This document shows, piece after piece, positions 33,517 through 43,083 of a stretch of 64,000 nucleotides of DNA. The stretch is from Aved-18 sp964606665 (GTDB lineage: Bacteria; Cyanobacteriota; Vampirovibrionia; Obscuribacterales; Obscuribacteraceae). The stretch is taken from contig CAZSHS010000013.1 of assembly GCA_964606665.1 (NCBI GenBank), positions 1-64,000 of the forward strand, written 5' to 3'. The notes under the pieces are model-generated. The model had not been told where the DNA came from and did no database searches. It worked only from the letters and a program-made list of their open reading frames with translations. The position numbers were made by a program, and so were the translations under genes. The first letter of the stretch is position 1. Each line of letters opens with the position of its first letter.

Positions 33517-33706
33517 CTGTGTTTTCTCCTAGTGGTGGCGTTGTGGTATCAGAGATAGTATTATCAGCAGAATTCGGAAAAATATCGTCCGGATTTTGCA
33601 GAAATTGAATTCGCTCAGTATAATCCTTCTCACTGGCTCTATTTACATAACGTGATAAAAAATTGACCAGAATTTTGACACACAAAACCTAGAATCGACG
33701 GACACA

Positions 33707-34072
33707 ATGGCAAGCGACCATGAAAACAATGGTGGTTTCCAGGCAATTCAAGAATACTTCCAGCAGAAATCCTGCAAATCATGTTTGCGGCATTTCAGGC
33801 AAGAGGGGATAGAGCTGCTCAGGCAAGAACCCGGCGTCCTCGTCGTGCGGGTCACCTGTCAATCATGCGGACATCCTCTTGGAGTGGCAATAGTAGGCAC
33901 GACACCTCGTCCGCCTAAATGCCAACCTCGCCATGGTGAGTGGACCAAAGCCGACCAATCAAGACTACAAGCCAAGCCTCGAATCAATTATGACGATGTG
34001 CTTGAAGCTCATAGCTTTATCCAGGCTCTTGAATCCGACTGGATGAAACATCTACCCGCAACCAGACGCTAA
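33707..34072 (+). CDS. Small zinc-ribbon-like protein
   Basis: 121 residues. Two CxxC pairs, CKSC near residue 23 and CQSCGH near residue 57, about 34 residues apart, look like one zinc ribbon with beta strands between (GVLVVRVTCQSCGHPLGVAIVG). The C-terminal half is basic and Pro-rich, then helical. No family recognised. It precedes the radical SAM gene by 46 bp on the same strand. Confidence 0.6.
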   Translation: MASDHENNGGFQAIQEYFQQKSCKSCLRHFRQEGIELLRQEPGVLVVRVTCQSCGHPLGVAIVGTTPRPPKCQPRHGEWTKADQSRLQAKPRINYDDVLEAHSFIQALESDWMKHLPATRR

Positions 34073-34118
34073 TATGGTTTAAACTGTCAATATGGCTTAA
34101 CTCAAGCCGTTTGCGGTT

Positions 34119-35708
34119 ATGTTCAAAGACGAAATCAGACTTGCTCCATATATTGACAAGCGCCAGGCAGCCATCGAGCTCGCCTGGTGTTTTCCTGGCA
34201 CATATTCTATTGGAATGACCGGGCTTGGTTATCAATTGGTCTGGTGGCTGATAGAACAGGACCCCCTTGTACTTGTCAAACGATGCTTCACCGATATGGA
34301 CGAAGGCGACTTGTCACGCTGCCACTATTTTGGCTTTACACTCTCCTGGGAACTTGATTTCATTAATATGGTCCATATTCTGGACAAATACAAAATCGAA
34401 AAAGACTCAAGTGCAAGAGGAGATAACGACCCCATCGTTTTTGGTGGCGGTCCGGTTTTAACTGCTAATCCAGAGCCTTTTGCCCATCTTTTTGATGTCA
34501 TACTCCTTGGTGATGCAGAAAAAACTGTACCTACTTTTATTGAGATTTTAAAAAATCTGAATGAGAATGCCACCAGGCGTGAAAAATTAGAAGCACTGGC
34601 TGTAATACCAGGTATTTATATTCCATCGGCTTTTGAATTTAACTATCAAAGCGAATCGGGGCCAATCTCCAGCATTCAGTCTAACCATCTGGGATTAAAT
34701 AATCAGCCCCAAAAACTGATATTCAAACCACCGCAAGACTATATTGCTCAGACCCAAATTCTTTCGCCCAAAACCACCTGGGGTGATTCATTTCTTATGG
34801 AGATAATCCGCTCCTGCCCGCAGGAGTGCGGATTTTGTCTGGCAAGCTACCTAACCAAGCCAGTTCGCTTCACCTCTGTAGATACCATTGGCGATACCGT
34901 AGATAAAATATTGCCATACACAAAAAAAGTAGGATTATTGGGACCCAGTATTTCAGAACATCCTAAATTCTTAGAAATACTTGAGACTTTATATGAAAGG
35001 GTCGATAAAGGTCTTCAGGTAACGATAGCATCTGTGCGTGCAGACACTATAACTGAGCCGATTGCGCGCAAATTGAGTCAAATGGGACAAAGATCTATAA
35101 CTATTGCAATTGAGTCAGGCTCTCAACGCTTGCGAGACTTAATCAGAAAAAATCTCACCACCAAAGAAATAGAAGACTGTCTTGCTGCTGCTGAAGAGGG
35201 TGGGTTAGTGGCAATTAAGTTTTATACTATGGTCGGACTACCCCATGAAGAACAAGCGGATCTTGATGAAACGGTGGCATTATTGACCCGTCTTAAAAAG
35301 ACCCACAAAAAACTGAAACTCACTCTTGGCGTAAGTTCTTTTGTGCCCAAGGCCCAGACACCTTTTCAATGGCTTGGCCGAGATGAAAAAGCGGGCGACA
35401 AAATTGAATTTATGCGCAAAGCTATGGCTAAAATTGGTATTGAAGTAAGACCAGAAAGTAATAAATGGAGCGATATTCAAGCTTTGCTGTCACGAGGGGA
35501 CCGCAGGCTGGCACCAATTTTAAACACAATAAATATCGAAAATCAAAGTCTTGGCTCCTGGAGAAAAGCGCTGCGCGAGCGTCCACACAACTGTCCAGAT
35601 TTGCAATATTATGCCTACAGAGAAATACCAAGAAACGAAATACTGCCTTGGTCTCATCTGACTACCCAAGACAACACCGCCATGCTATTACAGAAACTAT
35701 CTAAATAG
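34119..35708 (+). CDS. B12-type radical SAM protein
   Basis: 529 residues. The N-terminal part (1-200) resembles a cobalamin-binding-type domain (CFPGTYSIGMTGLGYQL, DPIVFGGGPVLTANPEPF, VILLGDAEKTVP). The radical SAM cluster motif is CPQECGFC (CxxxCxxC) in the ninth part after MEIIRSC, followed by GPSISEHPKFLEIL, ITIAIESGSQRLRDLIRKN and FYTMVGLPHEE. It reads like the uncharacterised TIGR03960-type family that is common in Cyanobacteria and Firmicutes. Substrate unknown. Its end overlaps the convergent gene by 8 bp. Confidence 0.8.
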   Translation: MFKDEIRLAPYIDKRQAAIELAWCFPGTYSIGMTGLGYQLVWWLIEQDPLVLVKRCFTDMDEGDLSRCHYFGFTLSWELDFINMVHILDKYKIEKDSSARGDNDPIVFGGGPVLTANPEPFAHLFDVILLGDAEKTVPTFIEILKNLNENATRREKLEALAVIPGIYIPSAFEFNYQSESGPISSIQSNHLGLNNQPQKLIFKPPQDYIAQTQILSPKTTWGDSFLMEIIRSCPQECGFCLASYLTKPVRFTSVDTIGDTVDKILPYTKKVGLLGPSISEHPKFLEILETLYERVDKGLQVTIASVRADTITEPIARKLSQMGQRSITIAIESGSQRLRDLIRKNLTTKEIEDCLAAAEEGGLVAIKFYTMVGLPHEEQADLDETVALLTRLKKTHKKLKLTLGVSSFVPKAQTPFQWLGRDEKAGDKIEFMRKAMAKIGIEVRPESNKWSDIQALLSRGDRRLAPILNTINIENQSLGSWRKALRERPHNCPDLQYYAYREIPRNEILPWSHLTTQDNTAMLLQKLSK

Positions 35709-36888
35709 GCACCGTTAATACAATTAGTCTATTCATATGATCTAGAAAGATTGATTTAACTTCGTCTTCTCTTTTCAGTTTTTCTTCAGCGCCGGCGCTT
35801 TTTTCTCCTAGATCGACTTGCGACTCCATTTTCATTTCGTGCAAATCATAAGAAGACAGATATGTAGCCGCAGCCTTAGGCTGGCTTTCTTTACCCAGTT
35901 CGCAAGACGAATAATAGAGCCTTTTGTTATTGAAATCGACCGTAAAAATACTTTTCTTGCAAAATCCAGGCAATTCTTCAACTATCACAGCAGTGACTAA
36001 ATCTATTAATTTGTTATCCAGTATCGCACCTTCCGTACCAGAAATAACGCTTACTTGCTCTCCTTTAGCAAGAGGCAAAGTACCTCGCTTGACTCCTGTT
36101 TTCGCATCCAAAATAGTAAGTTGTGAGTGCAAGCGATCGATTAAAATCAGAGCTTCAGCCTTAGCACTATATTTGATATCATCGAATTCCTCTCTGTATA
36201 TACAAATAGGCTTTACGCTGACTACATTTTTCTCAATGTCGGCTCTGGCGAAATTGCCTTTTTTATCCACTACAATAAGACTCTGTCCGGCTTTGTCGCT
36301 TGCGCTAAATAACAAGTTAGATAAGCCTTTTAGCCATTCTATTTTTGGTTTGTTCAAGTCAGCTAGATATCCAACCGAGTCAGCTTTGTCTTGTAATCGC
36401 ACCACAAAAGTGCCTAACTCAGAACTTGTTCGCTTAATTTGAGCATTTTCGTTTGTATACTTTTCCGAACCCAAACTAAGACTTGAAACTAACTTGTCAT
36501 TTACGTTGATTCGAAGTTTGCCCTTGTCCACATTAAATTCAACCAAAGCGAACGGCCGCATCAAATTCAAGTCGCTTATAGGTTCAAACTGATAATCGGG
36601 CTCGCTTAGTTTATAAAAAGTGCATTTCTTTCCCAACGTTTCGACGCGAAAAAAAGCACTTTTGCCTACTTGTTCAAAATCAGCGTATCTATCAATAGAA
36701 GTTATTTTTTTGCCAATCTTCTGCAAATCTGGCGTGGTAAGCAAATTCACTCTGCAATCCTGCACGGTGTGCATCTGGCTTTGTTTCCACAAACGTCCAA
36801 GCGGAAGCCAGTCGGTAAATTCACCTATGCCGACCAGTATTATGAAGAACGCAGTAAGAGCTATAGCGTTTTTCTTTGCTCGTATCAC
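35701..36888 (-). CDS. Membrane-anchored protein of unknown function
   Basis: About 395 residues. One N-terminal membrane helix (NAIALTAFFIILVGIGEF) and a large outside part rich in beta strands with propeller-like stretches (LILIDRLHSQLTILDAKTG, FTVDFNNKRLYYSS). No family recognised. The frame is open to a TTG at 36912, but a GTG at 36888 overlaps the stop of the upstream gene (TAGTG) and gives a natural N-terminus MIRAKK. It is probably co-translated with the dehydrogenase-like gene. Confidence 0.6.
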   Translation of the reverse strand: MIRAKKNAIALTAFFIILVGIGEFTDWLPLGRLWKQSQMHTVQDCRVNLLTTPDLQKIGKKITSIDRYADFEQVGKSAFFRVETLGKKCTFYKLSEPDYQFEPISDLNLMRPFALVEFNVDKGKLRINVNDKLVSSLSLGSEKYTNENAQIKRTSSELGTFVVRLQDKADSVGYLADLNKPKIEWLKGLSNLLFSASDKAGQSLIVVDKKGNFARADIEKNVVSVKPICIYREEFDDIKYSAKAEALILIDRLHSQLTILDAKTGVKRGTLPLAKGEQVSVISGTEGAILDNKLIDLVTAVIVEELPGFCKKSIFTVDFNNKRLYYSSCELGKESQPKAAATYLSSYDLHEMKMESQVDLGEKSAGAEEKLKREDEVKSIFLDHMNRLIVLTVPI

Positions 36889-38189
36889 TAAGGATAGAGA
36901 CCTCTCAACCAACGGGCTTCCATTACATGATCGATGGCAAGACGCATAGCAGCCATTCTAAGAGAGCAGTCATATTCTTTTGCTACAGCAAAGACTTTAT
37001 CGCAAGCTTTATTGACCAACATCTCTAATCTAGAAAAAGTTTCTTCTTCAGACCACAAAAGGCGCATCAATCCTTGTACATATTCAAAGTACGAAACTGT
37101 TACACCAGTGCCATTGGCCAGAATATCAGGCACAACTACGATTCCATTTTTCTCAAGCACCAAATCTGCTTCAGGTGTGATACAAGCATCAGCCCCCTCA
37201 ACAATGAGCTTGGCTTTTATTTGAGAGACATTATCTTTATGAATTTGTCCCTTCACCGCGCATGGTACCAGGACATCAACGTCTAGAGTAAGAATTTCGT
37301 CTAGTCCGATTGCTGTGCTTCCTGGGAATCCTTTTACAGAGCCGGTTTTGTTCTTAAACTCAGCAAGCGCCTCCAAATCGAGAGCATGACCTTTAGATGC
37401 CTTAATAGCAGCACTACTATCTGATACAGCCTCAATTTTGTATCCCATCTGCATCATGCTCTTGCCTAAGGCAGATCCTACTTGACCAAAACCCTGGATG
37501 GAAACAGTAGGCGAAGCAGATAGTTTGGGCAAAAACGTTTTAAGAACATTTCTTGTCACAAGCGCCACCCCGTGTCCGGTGGCAGACGCTGTCGAATAAG
37601 AACCACCGATGGCTCCATGCTTGCCAGTGACAATGGATGGAACGGTATAACCGCGATTTACGCTGAATGTATCCATAATCCAAGCCATAGTTTGCGAATT
37701 GGTATTCAAGTCGGGACTTATTATGTCCTTTGCTGGTCCAATCAAATCTATAATTTCTGAAGTGTATCTACGAGTGGCACGCTCCAGCTCATGCGAGCTT
37801 AGCGCCTTTGGATCTAAACGAATTCCTCCATGAGCTCCCCCAAAGGGCAAATTCATAAGTGAACACTTCCAAGTCATGAGCATGGCCATAGATGCTACTT
37901 CGCCCATGTCGAGCGTGGGGCTTACGCGCAAACCACCAGATCCAGGGCCGCTAGCCAAGTCGTGGTGAACTCTATAACCAATAAAAGTCTTGACTGATTC
38001 GTTGTCGAGTCTGATCGGCACAATGACAGTCAACGCCCGCTTTGGATGTCTGAGTGGTGCAAGAATATCGGGATCGACTTTCATCCCAGCTATGGCACGA
38101 TCCAAAAATGTTTGAGCCATCTTGAAATCGGCTGTTTCCCATTCATTGGCGTGCACAGTCACTTTGTTTTCTCCAGTTACGGTTCCCAT
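36888..38189 (-). CDS. Glutamate-dehydrogenase-like protein lacking key lysines
   Basis: 433 residues with the full Glu/Leu/Phe/Val dehydrogenase fold: substrate domain to about 200, then a Rossmann domain (VSIQGFGQVGSALGKSMMQMG) and LANGTGVTVSYFEYVQ. In active enzymes three lysines bind substrate and catalyse. Here the first is Ser84 (GPGSGGLR), the second is kept (Lys108, MTWKCS) and the catalytic one is His120 (FGGAHGG); Asp160 (ISPDLNTN) is kept. It may be a regulatory subunit, as Thermus GdhA is for GdhB, or have another activity. No second GDH is in the window. Confidence 0.8.
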   Translation of the reverse strand: MGTVTGENKVTVHANEWETADFKMAQTFLDRAIAGMKVDPDILAPLRHPKRALTVIVPIRLDNESVKTFIGYRVHHDLASGPGSGGLRVSPTLDMGEVASMAMLMTWKCSLMNLPFGGAHGGIRLDPKALSSHELERATRRYTSEIIDLIGPAKDIISPDLNTNSQTMAWIMDTFSVNRGYTVPSIVTGKHGAIGGSYSTASATGHGVALVTRNVLKTFLPKLSASPTVSIQGFGQVGSALGKSMMQMGYKIEAVSDSSAAIKASKGHALDLEALAEFKNKTGSVKGFPGSTAIGLDEILTLDVDVLVPCAVKGQIHKDNVSQIKAKLIVEGADACITPEADLVLEKNGIVVVPDILANGTGVTVSYFEYVQGLMRLLWSEEETFSRLEMLVNKACDKVFAVAKEYDCSLRMAAMRLAIDHVMEARWLRGLYP

Positions 38190-38246
38190 TTTGACCTCAC
38201 ATGTCAGGCTTTTACAGAGTTTATGCCGTGTCGAGAAATTTTACTC

Positions 38247-39260
38247 TCATTTCGAGTCTAATTCTATTGCTCCAAGCTTATTTAGAGCAAAATCAAGTAT
38301 CTTGGCTTCCGGTTCAAAAGAGTAGTGCATATTCAAGCCAAGATAATCGATTGCTCTTGCAACCAGCTTCTCTGTGGGTGCATCTTGATAAGTGCTTCCA
38401 GTTTTAAGAGCCGCATCAAGCAAAGCGGCAAGTGGCACAAGCCCAACAATTTCGCTTCCTGTCACCCTAACTCCAACTGCTTGCGCCTCAGATTGCACTT
38501 TCTGGAAAACTTCAAATAAGCCAGTAGTTTTGTAGTCCATCAGATTCATCGATATTTGAGCACAATGATAATTTGGATCATCTATTACCCAACCTATCGC
38601 CTTCACTGTTTTTAATCCATTTTCATTGGAACTACGAGCCACCCTTAGCTGTCTTGCTATGTGCTTTGCGATTTGGCGCGAATCTGTGTTCAAACTTATA
38701 TTGTAGGCGACTAATATGGGACGCGCACCAATTACGGTGGCACCAGAGCGGGCGTTGAAAATTTCTGATCCAAAATCTGGAAGATAATTCTTGTCATTTA
38801 CTTTTGCTGCAAGTCCTTCATATCCGCCTTTGCGAAGAGTTGCCAACTCGCGTCGGTCAATGTCACTAGCGGACTCACCATAAAGAAACACAGGAATATT
38901 TAGCGTTTCACCAACTAATTTTGCCAGTCTGAGCGAAGCGTCTATACAAATGTCCATGCTTTCTGGCTTTTCATCAAGCGGAATAAAAGGACAAACATCA
39001 CATGCTCCGATTCTTGGATGTTCTCCTTTGTGCACTTGCATATCGATTAACTTAGATGCAACAGAAATAGCCTGATATGCAGCTTGGACAATTTGCTCCG
39101 GCTCTGCCACAAAAGTAAAAACAGAGCGATTAGCGCTATAACCAGATTCACGACCTAACAAATGAACATATTTATTGCTAGTGATTGCCTTTTCTATTTC
39201 ATCAAGCGTGTGCGCGTTTTGACCTTCGCTAAAATTAGGCACACACTCAATTAAGGTCAC
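38247..39260 (-). CDS. ftcD: Glutamate formimidoyltransferase
   Basis: 337 residues of the formiminotransferase domain only, without the cyclodeaminase half of the animal enzyme. Landmarks: ECVPNFSEGQNAHTLDEIE, MQVHKGEHPRIGACDVCPFIP, LRKGGYEGLAAKV, GARPILVAYNISLNT and QISMNLMDYKTTGLFEVF. It moves a formimino (or formyl) group between glutamate and tetrahydrofolate. No other hut genes are nearby. A GTG start overlaps the upstream stop as GTGA. Confidence 0.92.
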   Translation of the reverse strand: MTLIECVPNFSEGQNAHTLDEIEKAITSNKYVHLLGRESGYSANRSVFTFVAEPEQIVQAAYQAISVASKLIDMQVHKGEHPRIGACDVCPFIPLDEKPESMDICIDASLRLAKLVGETLNIPVFLYGESASDIDRRELATLRKGGYEGLAAKVNDKNYLPDFGSEIFNARSGATVIGARPILVAYNISLNTDSRQIAKHIARQLRVARSSNENGLKTVKAIGWVIDDPNYHCAQISMNLMDYKTTGLFEVFQKVQSEAQAVGVRVTGSEIVGLVPLAALLDAALKTGSTYQDAPTEKLVARAIDYLGLNMHYSFEPEAKILDFALNKLGAIELDSK

Positions 39261-40231
39261 TTAGGCAAATCCGTTTTTTTGGGCACAAATGAAAAAGCAT
39301 GCGTTCTCCAGATAGTAAAGCTCAGCATGGCGACTGATGTCAAAGCCCAGAGCAAACTCCAAAAAATAGCAGGCAGAAAAAAATTATTCTGCATAGTGGT
39401 GGCATCAGAATATGCTGCAAACGGATTAAGTGACGAGCCGATGACCGTCCAAATGGAATTCAGACTATCCATCGCCACGTTTATAGCCAAGAAAAGCACT
39501 AGCCAATGCGCTTGGGCATACTTTAGCTTGGTTCCAGCGTAATACATTGCGCCTGCAAGCAATAGACCAACAACGACGCTCAAAATCGACTGTATAAAAG
39601 AAGCGGAAAGAATCCCGGGTCCGATAAAAAAGACGGTAGAAAGAAGAGTCATGAGCGCAAGACCCTGCAAAATCATTTTAGAGAATCTAGGATTTTTGCT
39701 CAAAGCCACCAGGGCACAACCAAAGAGCGTGGTTCCCATATAACCCGCCTGCACAATAATAAAACGCAAACCACCTTGCGACATTGTCAGCCCGCCATGC
39801 CCCATTCCATCAGGAACAATTGTCATTCCACTAACATGACCTCCGGTCAAAACCGTGGCTAAGGCGTGACTGAGCTCATGTATCAGGGTCGAGAACTGAT
39901 TGAGCGGGATAAAAATGAAAGATAGCGCCGGAATCTTGACAATAATCAAAGTCAGAAAAAGTATGAGGTAAAACACCATTGAACCTGATTGTCCTGGCTG
40001 GTCCGTTTTTACTTGGGGCGGACTTTTATAAGTAGGTGCTTGCGCTGGCTTACTTTTAGACTGTTTTTTATTTTCTTTGCATATTTCAGCCTCAAGCGCT
40101 TCTAGCTTTTTGGCTGTTTCATCTGTACTCGAGACTTTTACCAATTCATTATCTTTAGAAGCTTGCTTAAGCTCTATGTCTGGATTCTTCTTGCCTGTGG
40201 CGGTTTTTATCTTTTTTTTGAAGCCGTCCAT
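39257..40231 (-). CDS. M50-type integral membrane metalloprotease-like protein
   Basis: About 324 residues. A Lys-rich cytoplasmic N-terminus of about 90 residues is followed by five to six membrane helices. The zinc motif HELSHALATVLTGG lies after the first helix, and HVSGMTIVPDGMGHGG follows, as in the M50B-like family. The second metal ligand is not obvious. The frame is open to a TTG at 40261 without ribosome binding site, so the ATG at 40231 is preferred. It overlaps ftcD by 4 bp. Substrate unknown. Confidence 0.7.
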   Translation of the reverse strand: MDGFKKKIKTATGKKNPDIELKQASKDNELVKVSSTDETAKKLEALEAEICKENKKQSKSKPAQAPTYKSPPQVKTDQPGQSGSMVFYLILFLTLIIVKIPALSFIFIPLNQFSTLIHELSHALATVLTGGHVSGMTIVPDGMGHGGLTMSQGGLRFIIVQAGYMGTTLFGCALVALSKNPRFSKMILQGLALMTLLSTVFFIGPGILSASFIQSILSVVVGLLLAGAMYYAGTKLKYAQAHWLVLFLAINVAMDSLNSIWTVIGSSLNPFAAYSDATTMQNNFFLPAIFWSLLWALTSVAMLSFTIWRTHAFSFVPKKTDLPK

Positions 40232-40339
40232 TATTTTTCTGACTCTTTGCTTTGATGTCAACAGCTAATTAGATACGCCGCTCTATTTGATTCTACTTCC
40301 TGGGGTTTTCTTTGGGGTATCCTTGGGAAATATTTCCAT

Positions 40340-42946
40340 ATGGAGATAGACGACAAGCAAAATGCATCCGGTCTGCCAGGCGTTCACGCCGGCACAACCA
40401 CCTCGAACGCCAGACCATCAAATACGGCTATGTGGCTTTCGTCCATGGACCCAGTCTCAAGTCATATCATGGAAAGTCTGATTACGAGCAATGTTGGTCC
40501 ACAGGCTCTTTCCTCATCATTTAATCTATTCAATTTCATTTTTCAAAACTTTGAAAATTTTGCCAGTGAATTGAATAAAAATCCAATTGACGACAATTTC
40601 AGAATTAAATTTGAACGGCCAAGCGAACCAAAAGAACGACCAAATCCTAATAATACATTTGAGATGATTCGCACAATGCGTGGCCATATCTCAGTTGGAA
40701 TGTGGGCTCTTATTTTATATTGCAAAGATGGCTACCTCTCGGTCCACCTGCTTCCAAGCGACTTTATTTCAAGCATCATTGATGACAAAATGAGCGATTT
40801 TCCCGCTTATCTTGAAATAACCCAGAAAGAAGGTCCGCCTGGAAACTGGCAGATTGAAAACAAGCCCATTGTTATAGAAGTTATTCCGGGATTAATTAGA
40901 CATTTGGTGGAACACCTCGTGCGTGTTTCGCGCGGTGAGGCACCAGCTACGGAGCGCTTTTCTTTCTTCAATCCGCGTAAAACAAAAGAAACCGCAGCCG
41001 TATTCACCATGCCTGCCAGCGTTCAAGCCGCTATTGCAGGAGAAGTCTTGCCTGAAACTGCAAGTTCTAATGGTGGCGCAGAGGCGGCCAATGTATTTGC
41101 TCCGACTCAAACTTCGGCTCAACCGCAGGCATTTCAACCTCCAAATATTCCTCAGCCTCAGACTCAAAAAAGTTCGACCAGATCACAATTTATTCTGAAC
41201 AAAATGCAAGAAGCTCGCGCACAAGCCGAAGCTGGAGCAAACTCAAATCAGATTTTTTACAACAGGCCAAATCAAGCAACCATTGCTCAAGAAAAAACGC
41301 TAGCAGTGCAGCAATTCTCAATGCCAGGAGCTCCAGAACTCAATTTCAAAAATCCAAGTTCATCTGGAACCAATATAGATGCGGCATCGCCTCCTCCTTT
41401 CTTGGCTCCACCAGTAGGACTTTTCGGTGGTGGATCAAGTGCATCTCAAGGACCGGGTCAGGGGATGTTATCTCCACCGCCTTCAATATTGAATAATTCT
41501 GGAGCTGACGAAAACGCGATAGTGACACCACAAGCGTTCAATACCGCACCCAAAGCCCCATTTGCTCCACCTGAATTGCCTCCACCAGCTCCGGCTCCAG
41601 CTCCGGCTCCAGCTCCAGCCCCAACTCCAACACCTCCAGCCGCAAATCCTGCCACGTCAGCGACATCACTTGCCGCGCTGCTCAATGCTTCTAGCGCCAA
41701 TGCGGCTGCACCAATATCTCAATCGGGAGTAAGACAGGCACCCCCCCCGCCACCAGGTGTACCTGCTCGACCATTGCCACCACCTGGAGTTCCAACTGGT
41801 TTTGGCGCACCACCTGCACCTCCTTTCAATGCTCCTCCACCTCCACCTGCTCCAAATTCAAATCTAGGCATGAGTGCGCCTCCTCCTCCACCTTTGCAAG
41901 CACCGGCAAGTCCACCGCCCATGCCGTCTATGGCAGCACTTCCGCCTCTTCCTGCAACTTCCCCATCAGTTTTTCAAGCACCAAATACAACACCAGGTGC
42001 ACAAACTGCTAGCGCTCAAGTTCCAGTGGTTCCATTTCCGAATTCCACTCAGACTTCTATGCCTGCAGCGCCAGTGCCTGAATCAGTTATTTTGGCTGAG
42101 ACAGCCGCTCAAGGACAACCAACCACCCCACTTTCCTTGTTTGATGATGATGAAGAACTTCTCGAAGCCGACAGCTACTCGTCATCCGAAGATGAGTTGA
42201 TTTCTGAAGAAGCGACTGAAAATTTTGAATCGAGCAACTTGTCACAATCCAACGAATCGATAGATTTATTTGAATCAAACGAGTCTATTGAGTCAAATCA
42301 GTCTGTTGAATCTGTTGAGTCTGTCGAATCTGTCGAATTGGCTGAGTCTGTCGAATCGGCTGAATCTGAAGAATCTCACGAAATCTTAGATTCTGGCGAA
42401 TTAGCTCAAGAAATAGTCGAATATGATCAAGTTGAGACAGAGTATCAATCCTATGGCGAATCTGCAGATTCTGGCGAAGAAGTAAGCGATGAGCAGTTCC
42501 AGAATCAACAATACGATCAAGGCGAAGGCGGTTTTGAAGAACAAGAGTCTTACGATATCAACTATCAAGATTTTGCAACTGAAGATGCAGTACAAGAGGC
42601 AGACGAACAAGAAGCCGGCGAATATGAACAATATGAAACCGATCAGTCTTATCAGATGAGCGGTGAGGTAAATGGTTTTGCCGCAAATATAGAAGACCCG
42701 CTTGACTCGCCTGAAGCGCTCAATCAAATTATGGAACAGAGTCAACGTGTAGTGCGCGATGGCTGTTTTCACATTCTGAGCGAACTGGATCAAGTGCTCG
42801 ACTCACTCAGAGCTGCGGCTCAAGTGGCGATGCACAACGACAATATTCAAGCAGTCACCGATATTATGCAACACTCAAAACAGATCAAAGCTTTGCGTGA
42901 ACGTCTGGTTTCTTTCAAAGAAGAGAACATCAAAGACGAAGAGTAA
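40340..42946 (+). CDS. Large proline-rich/acidic protein of unknown function
   Basis: 868 residues in four zones. 1-215: a folded-looking domain (FNLFNFIFQNFENFASELNK, VGMWALILYCKDGYLSVHLL). 215-590: low-complexity Ala/Gln/Pro sequence with PAPAPAPAPAP and many PPPPP runs. 590-775: very acidic, Ser/Glu-rich, with repeats of SVES type near residues 650-670 and many Glu/Gln/Tyr. 780-868: a helical, probably coiled-coil end (VRDGCFHILSELDQVLDSL, IMQHSKQIKALRERLVSF). No signal peptide or membrane helix, so it is cytoplasmic. It could be a scaffold or polymer-associated protein. Function unknown. Confidence 0.75.
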   Translation: MEIDDKQNASGLPGVHAGTTTSNARPSNTAMWLSSMDPVSSHIMESLITSNVGPQALSSSFNLFNFIFQNFENFASELNKNPIDDNFRIKFERPSEPKERPNPNNTFEMIRTMRGHISVGMWALILYCKDGYLSVHLLPSDFISSIIDDKMSDFPAYLEITQKEGPPGNWQIENKPIVIEVIPGLIRHLVEHLVRVSRGEAPATERFSFFNPRKTKETAAVFTMPASVQAAIAGEVLPETASSNGGAEAANVFAPTQTSAQPQAFQPPNIPQPQTQKSSTRSQFILNKMQEARAQAEAGANSNQIFYNRPNQATIAQEKTLAVQQFSMPGAPELNFKNPSSSGTNIDAASPPPFLAPPVGLFGGGSSASQGPGQGMLSPPPSILNNSGADENAIVTPQAFNTAPKAPFAPPELPPPAPAPAPAPAPAPTPTPPAANPATSATSLAALLNASSANAAAPISQSGVRQAPPPPPGVPARPLPPPGVPTGFGAPPAPPFNAPPPPPAPNSNLGMSAPPPPPLQAPASPPPMPSMAALPPLPATSPSVFQAPNTTPGAQTASAQVPVVPFPNSTQTSMPAAPVPESVILAETAAQGQPTTPLSLFDDDEELLEADSYSSSEDELISEEATENFESSNLSQSNESIDLFESNESIESNQSVESVESVESVELAESVESAESEESHEILDSGELAQEIVEYDQVETEYQSYGESADSGEEVSDEQFQNQQYDQGEGGFEEQESYDINYQDFATEDAVQEADEQEAGEYEQYETDQSYQMSGEVNGFAANIEDPLDSPEALNQIMEQSQRVVRDGCFHILSELDQVLDSLRAAAQVAMHNDNIQAVTDIMQHSKQIKALRERLVSFKEENIKDEE
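41583..41636 (+). repeat. Coding hexanucleotide repeat (Pro-Ala)
   Basis: Imperfect tandem copies of a 6-base unit, CCAGCT or CCGGCT, about eight in a row inside the large protein gene, encoding Pro-Ala dipeptides. Such repeats can change length by slippage without shifting frame. Confidence 0.7.
42245..42385 (+). repeat. Coding repeat in the acidic zone (Ser-Val-Glu type)
   Basis: Repeated units of the form GAATCT-GTT or GAGTCT-GTC encode Glu-Ser-Val and Glu-Ser-Asn/Ala triplets. The copies differ at third positions, so the repeat is old enough to have diverged or is kept by selection for sequence composition. Confidence 0.65.
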
Positions 42947-42967
42947 CTGTCAAGTTCTTAAAAAATT

Positions 42968-43059
42968 CGGAGAGGGAGGGATTCGAACCCTCGGAACAGT
43001 TTTAAAGACCGTTCAACTTCTTAGCAGGAAGCCGCTTTCGACCACTCAGCCACCTCTCC
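42968..43059 (-). tRNA. tRNA-Ser (anticodon GCU)
   Basis: Read on the minus strand, the acceptor stem GGAGAGG pairs with CCTCTCC at the 3' end; the T-arm contains GGTTCGAATCC. The anticodon loop is CTGCTAA with anticodon GCT, reading AGC and AGU. A long variable arm gives the 92-base class II length expected for serine. CCA is not encoded. T-rich DNA follows. Confidence 0.95.
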
Positions 43060-43083
43060 AAAAAATCAGTCTCTACAATTATA

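Noticed and set aside
41583..41636. CRISPR-like or intergenic tandem repeat
   Set aside because: The repeat is 6 bases, in frame and inside a coding region; no spacers.
41458..41922. Minus-strand Gly/Ala-rich frames
   Set aside because: They are the complement of the Pro/Ala repeats of the large plus-strand protein.
42401..42793. Minus-strand hydrophobic frame of 130 codons
   Set aside because: It is antisense to the acidic zone of the large protein; complement of Glu-rich codons reads as Leu/Phe-rich, so it only mimics a membrane protein.
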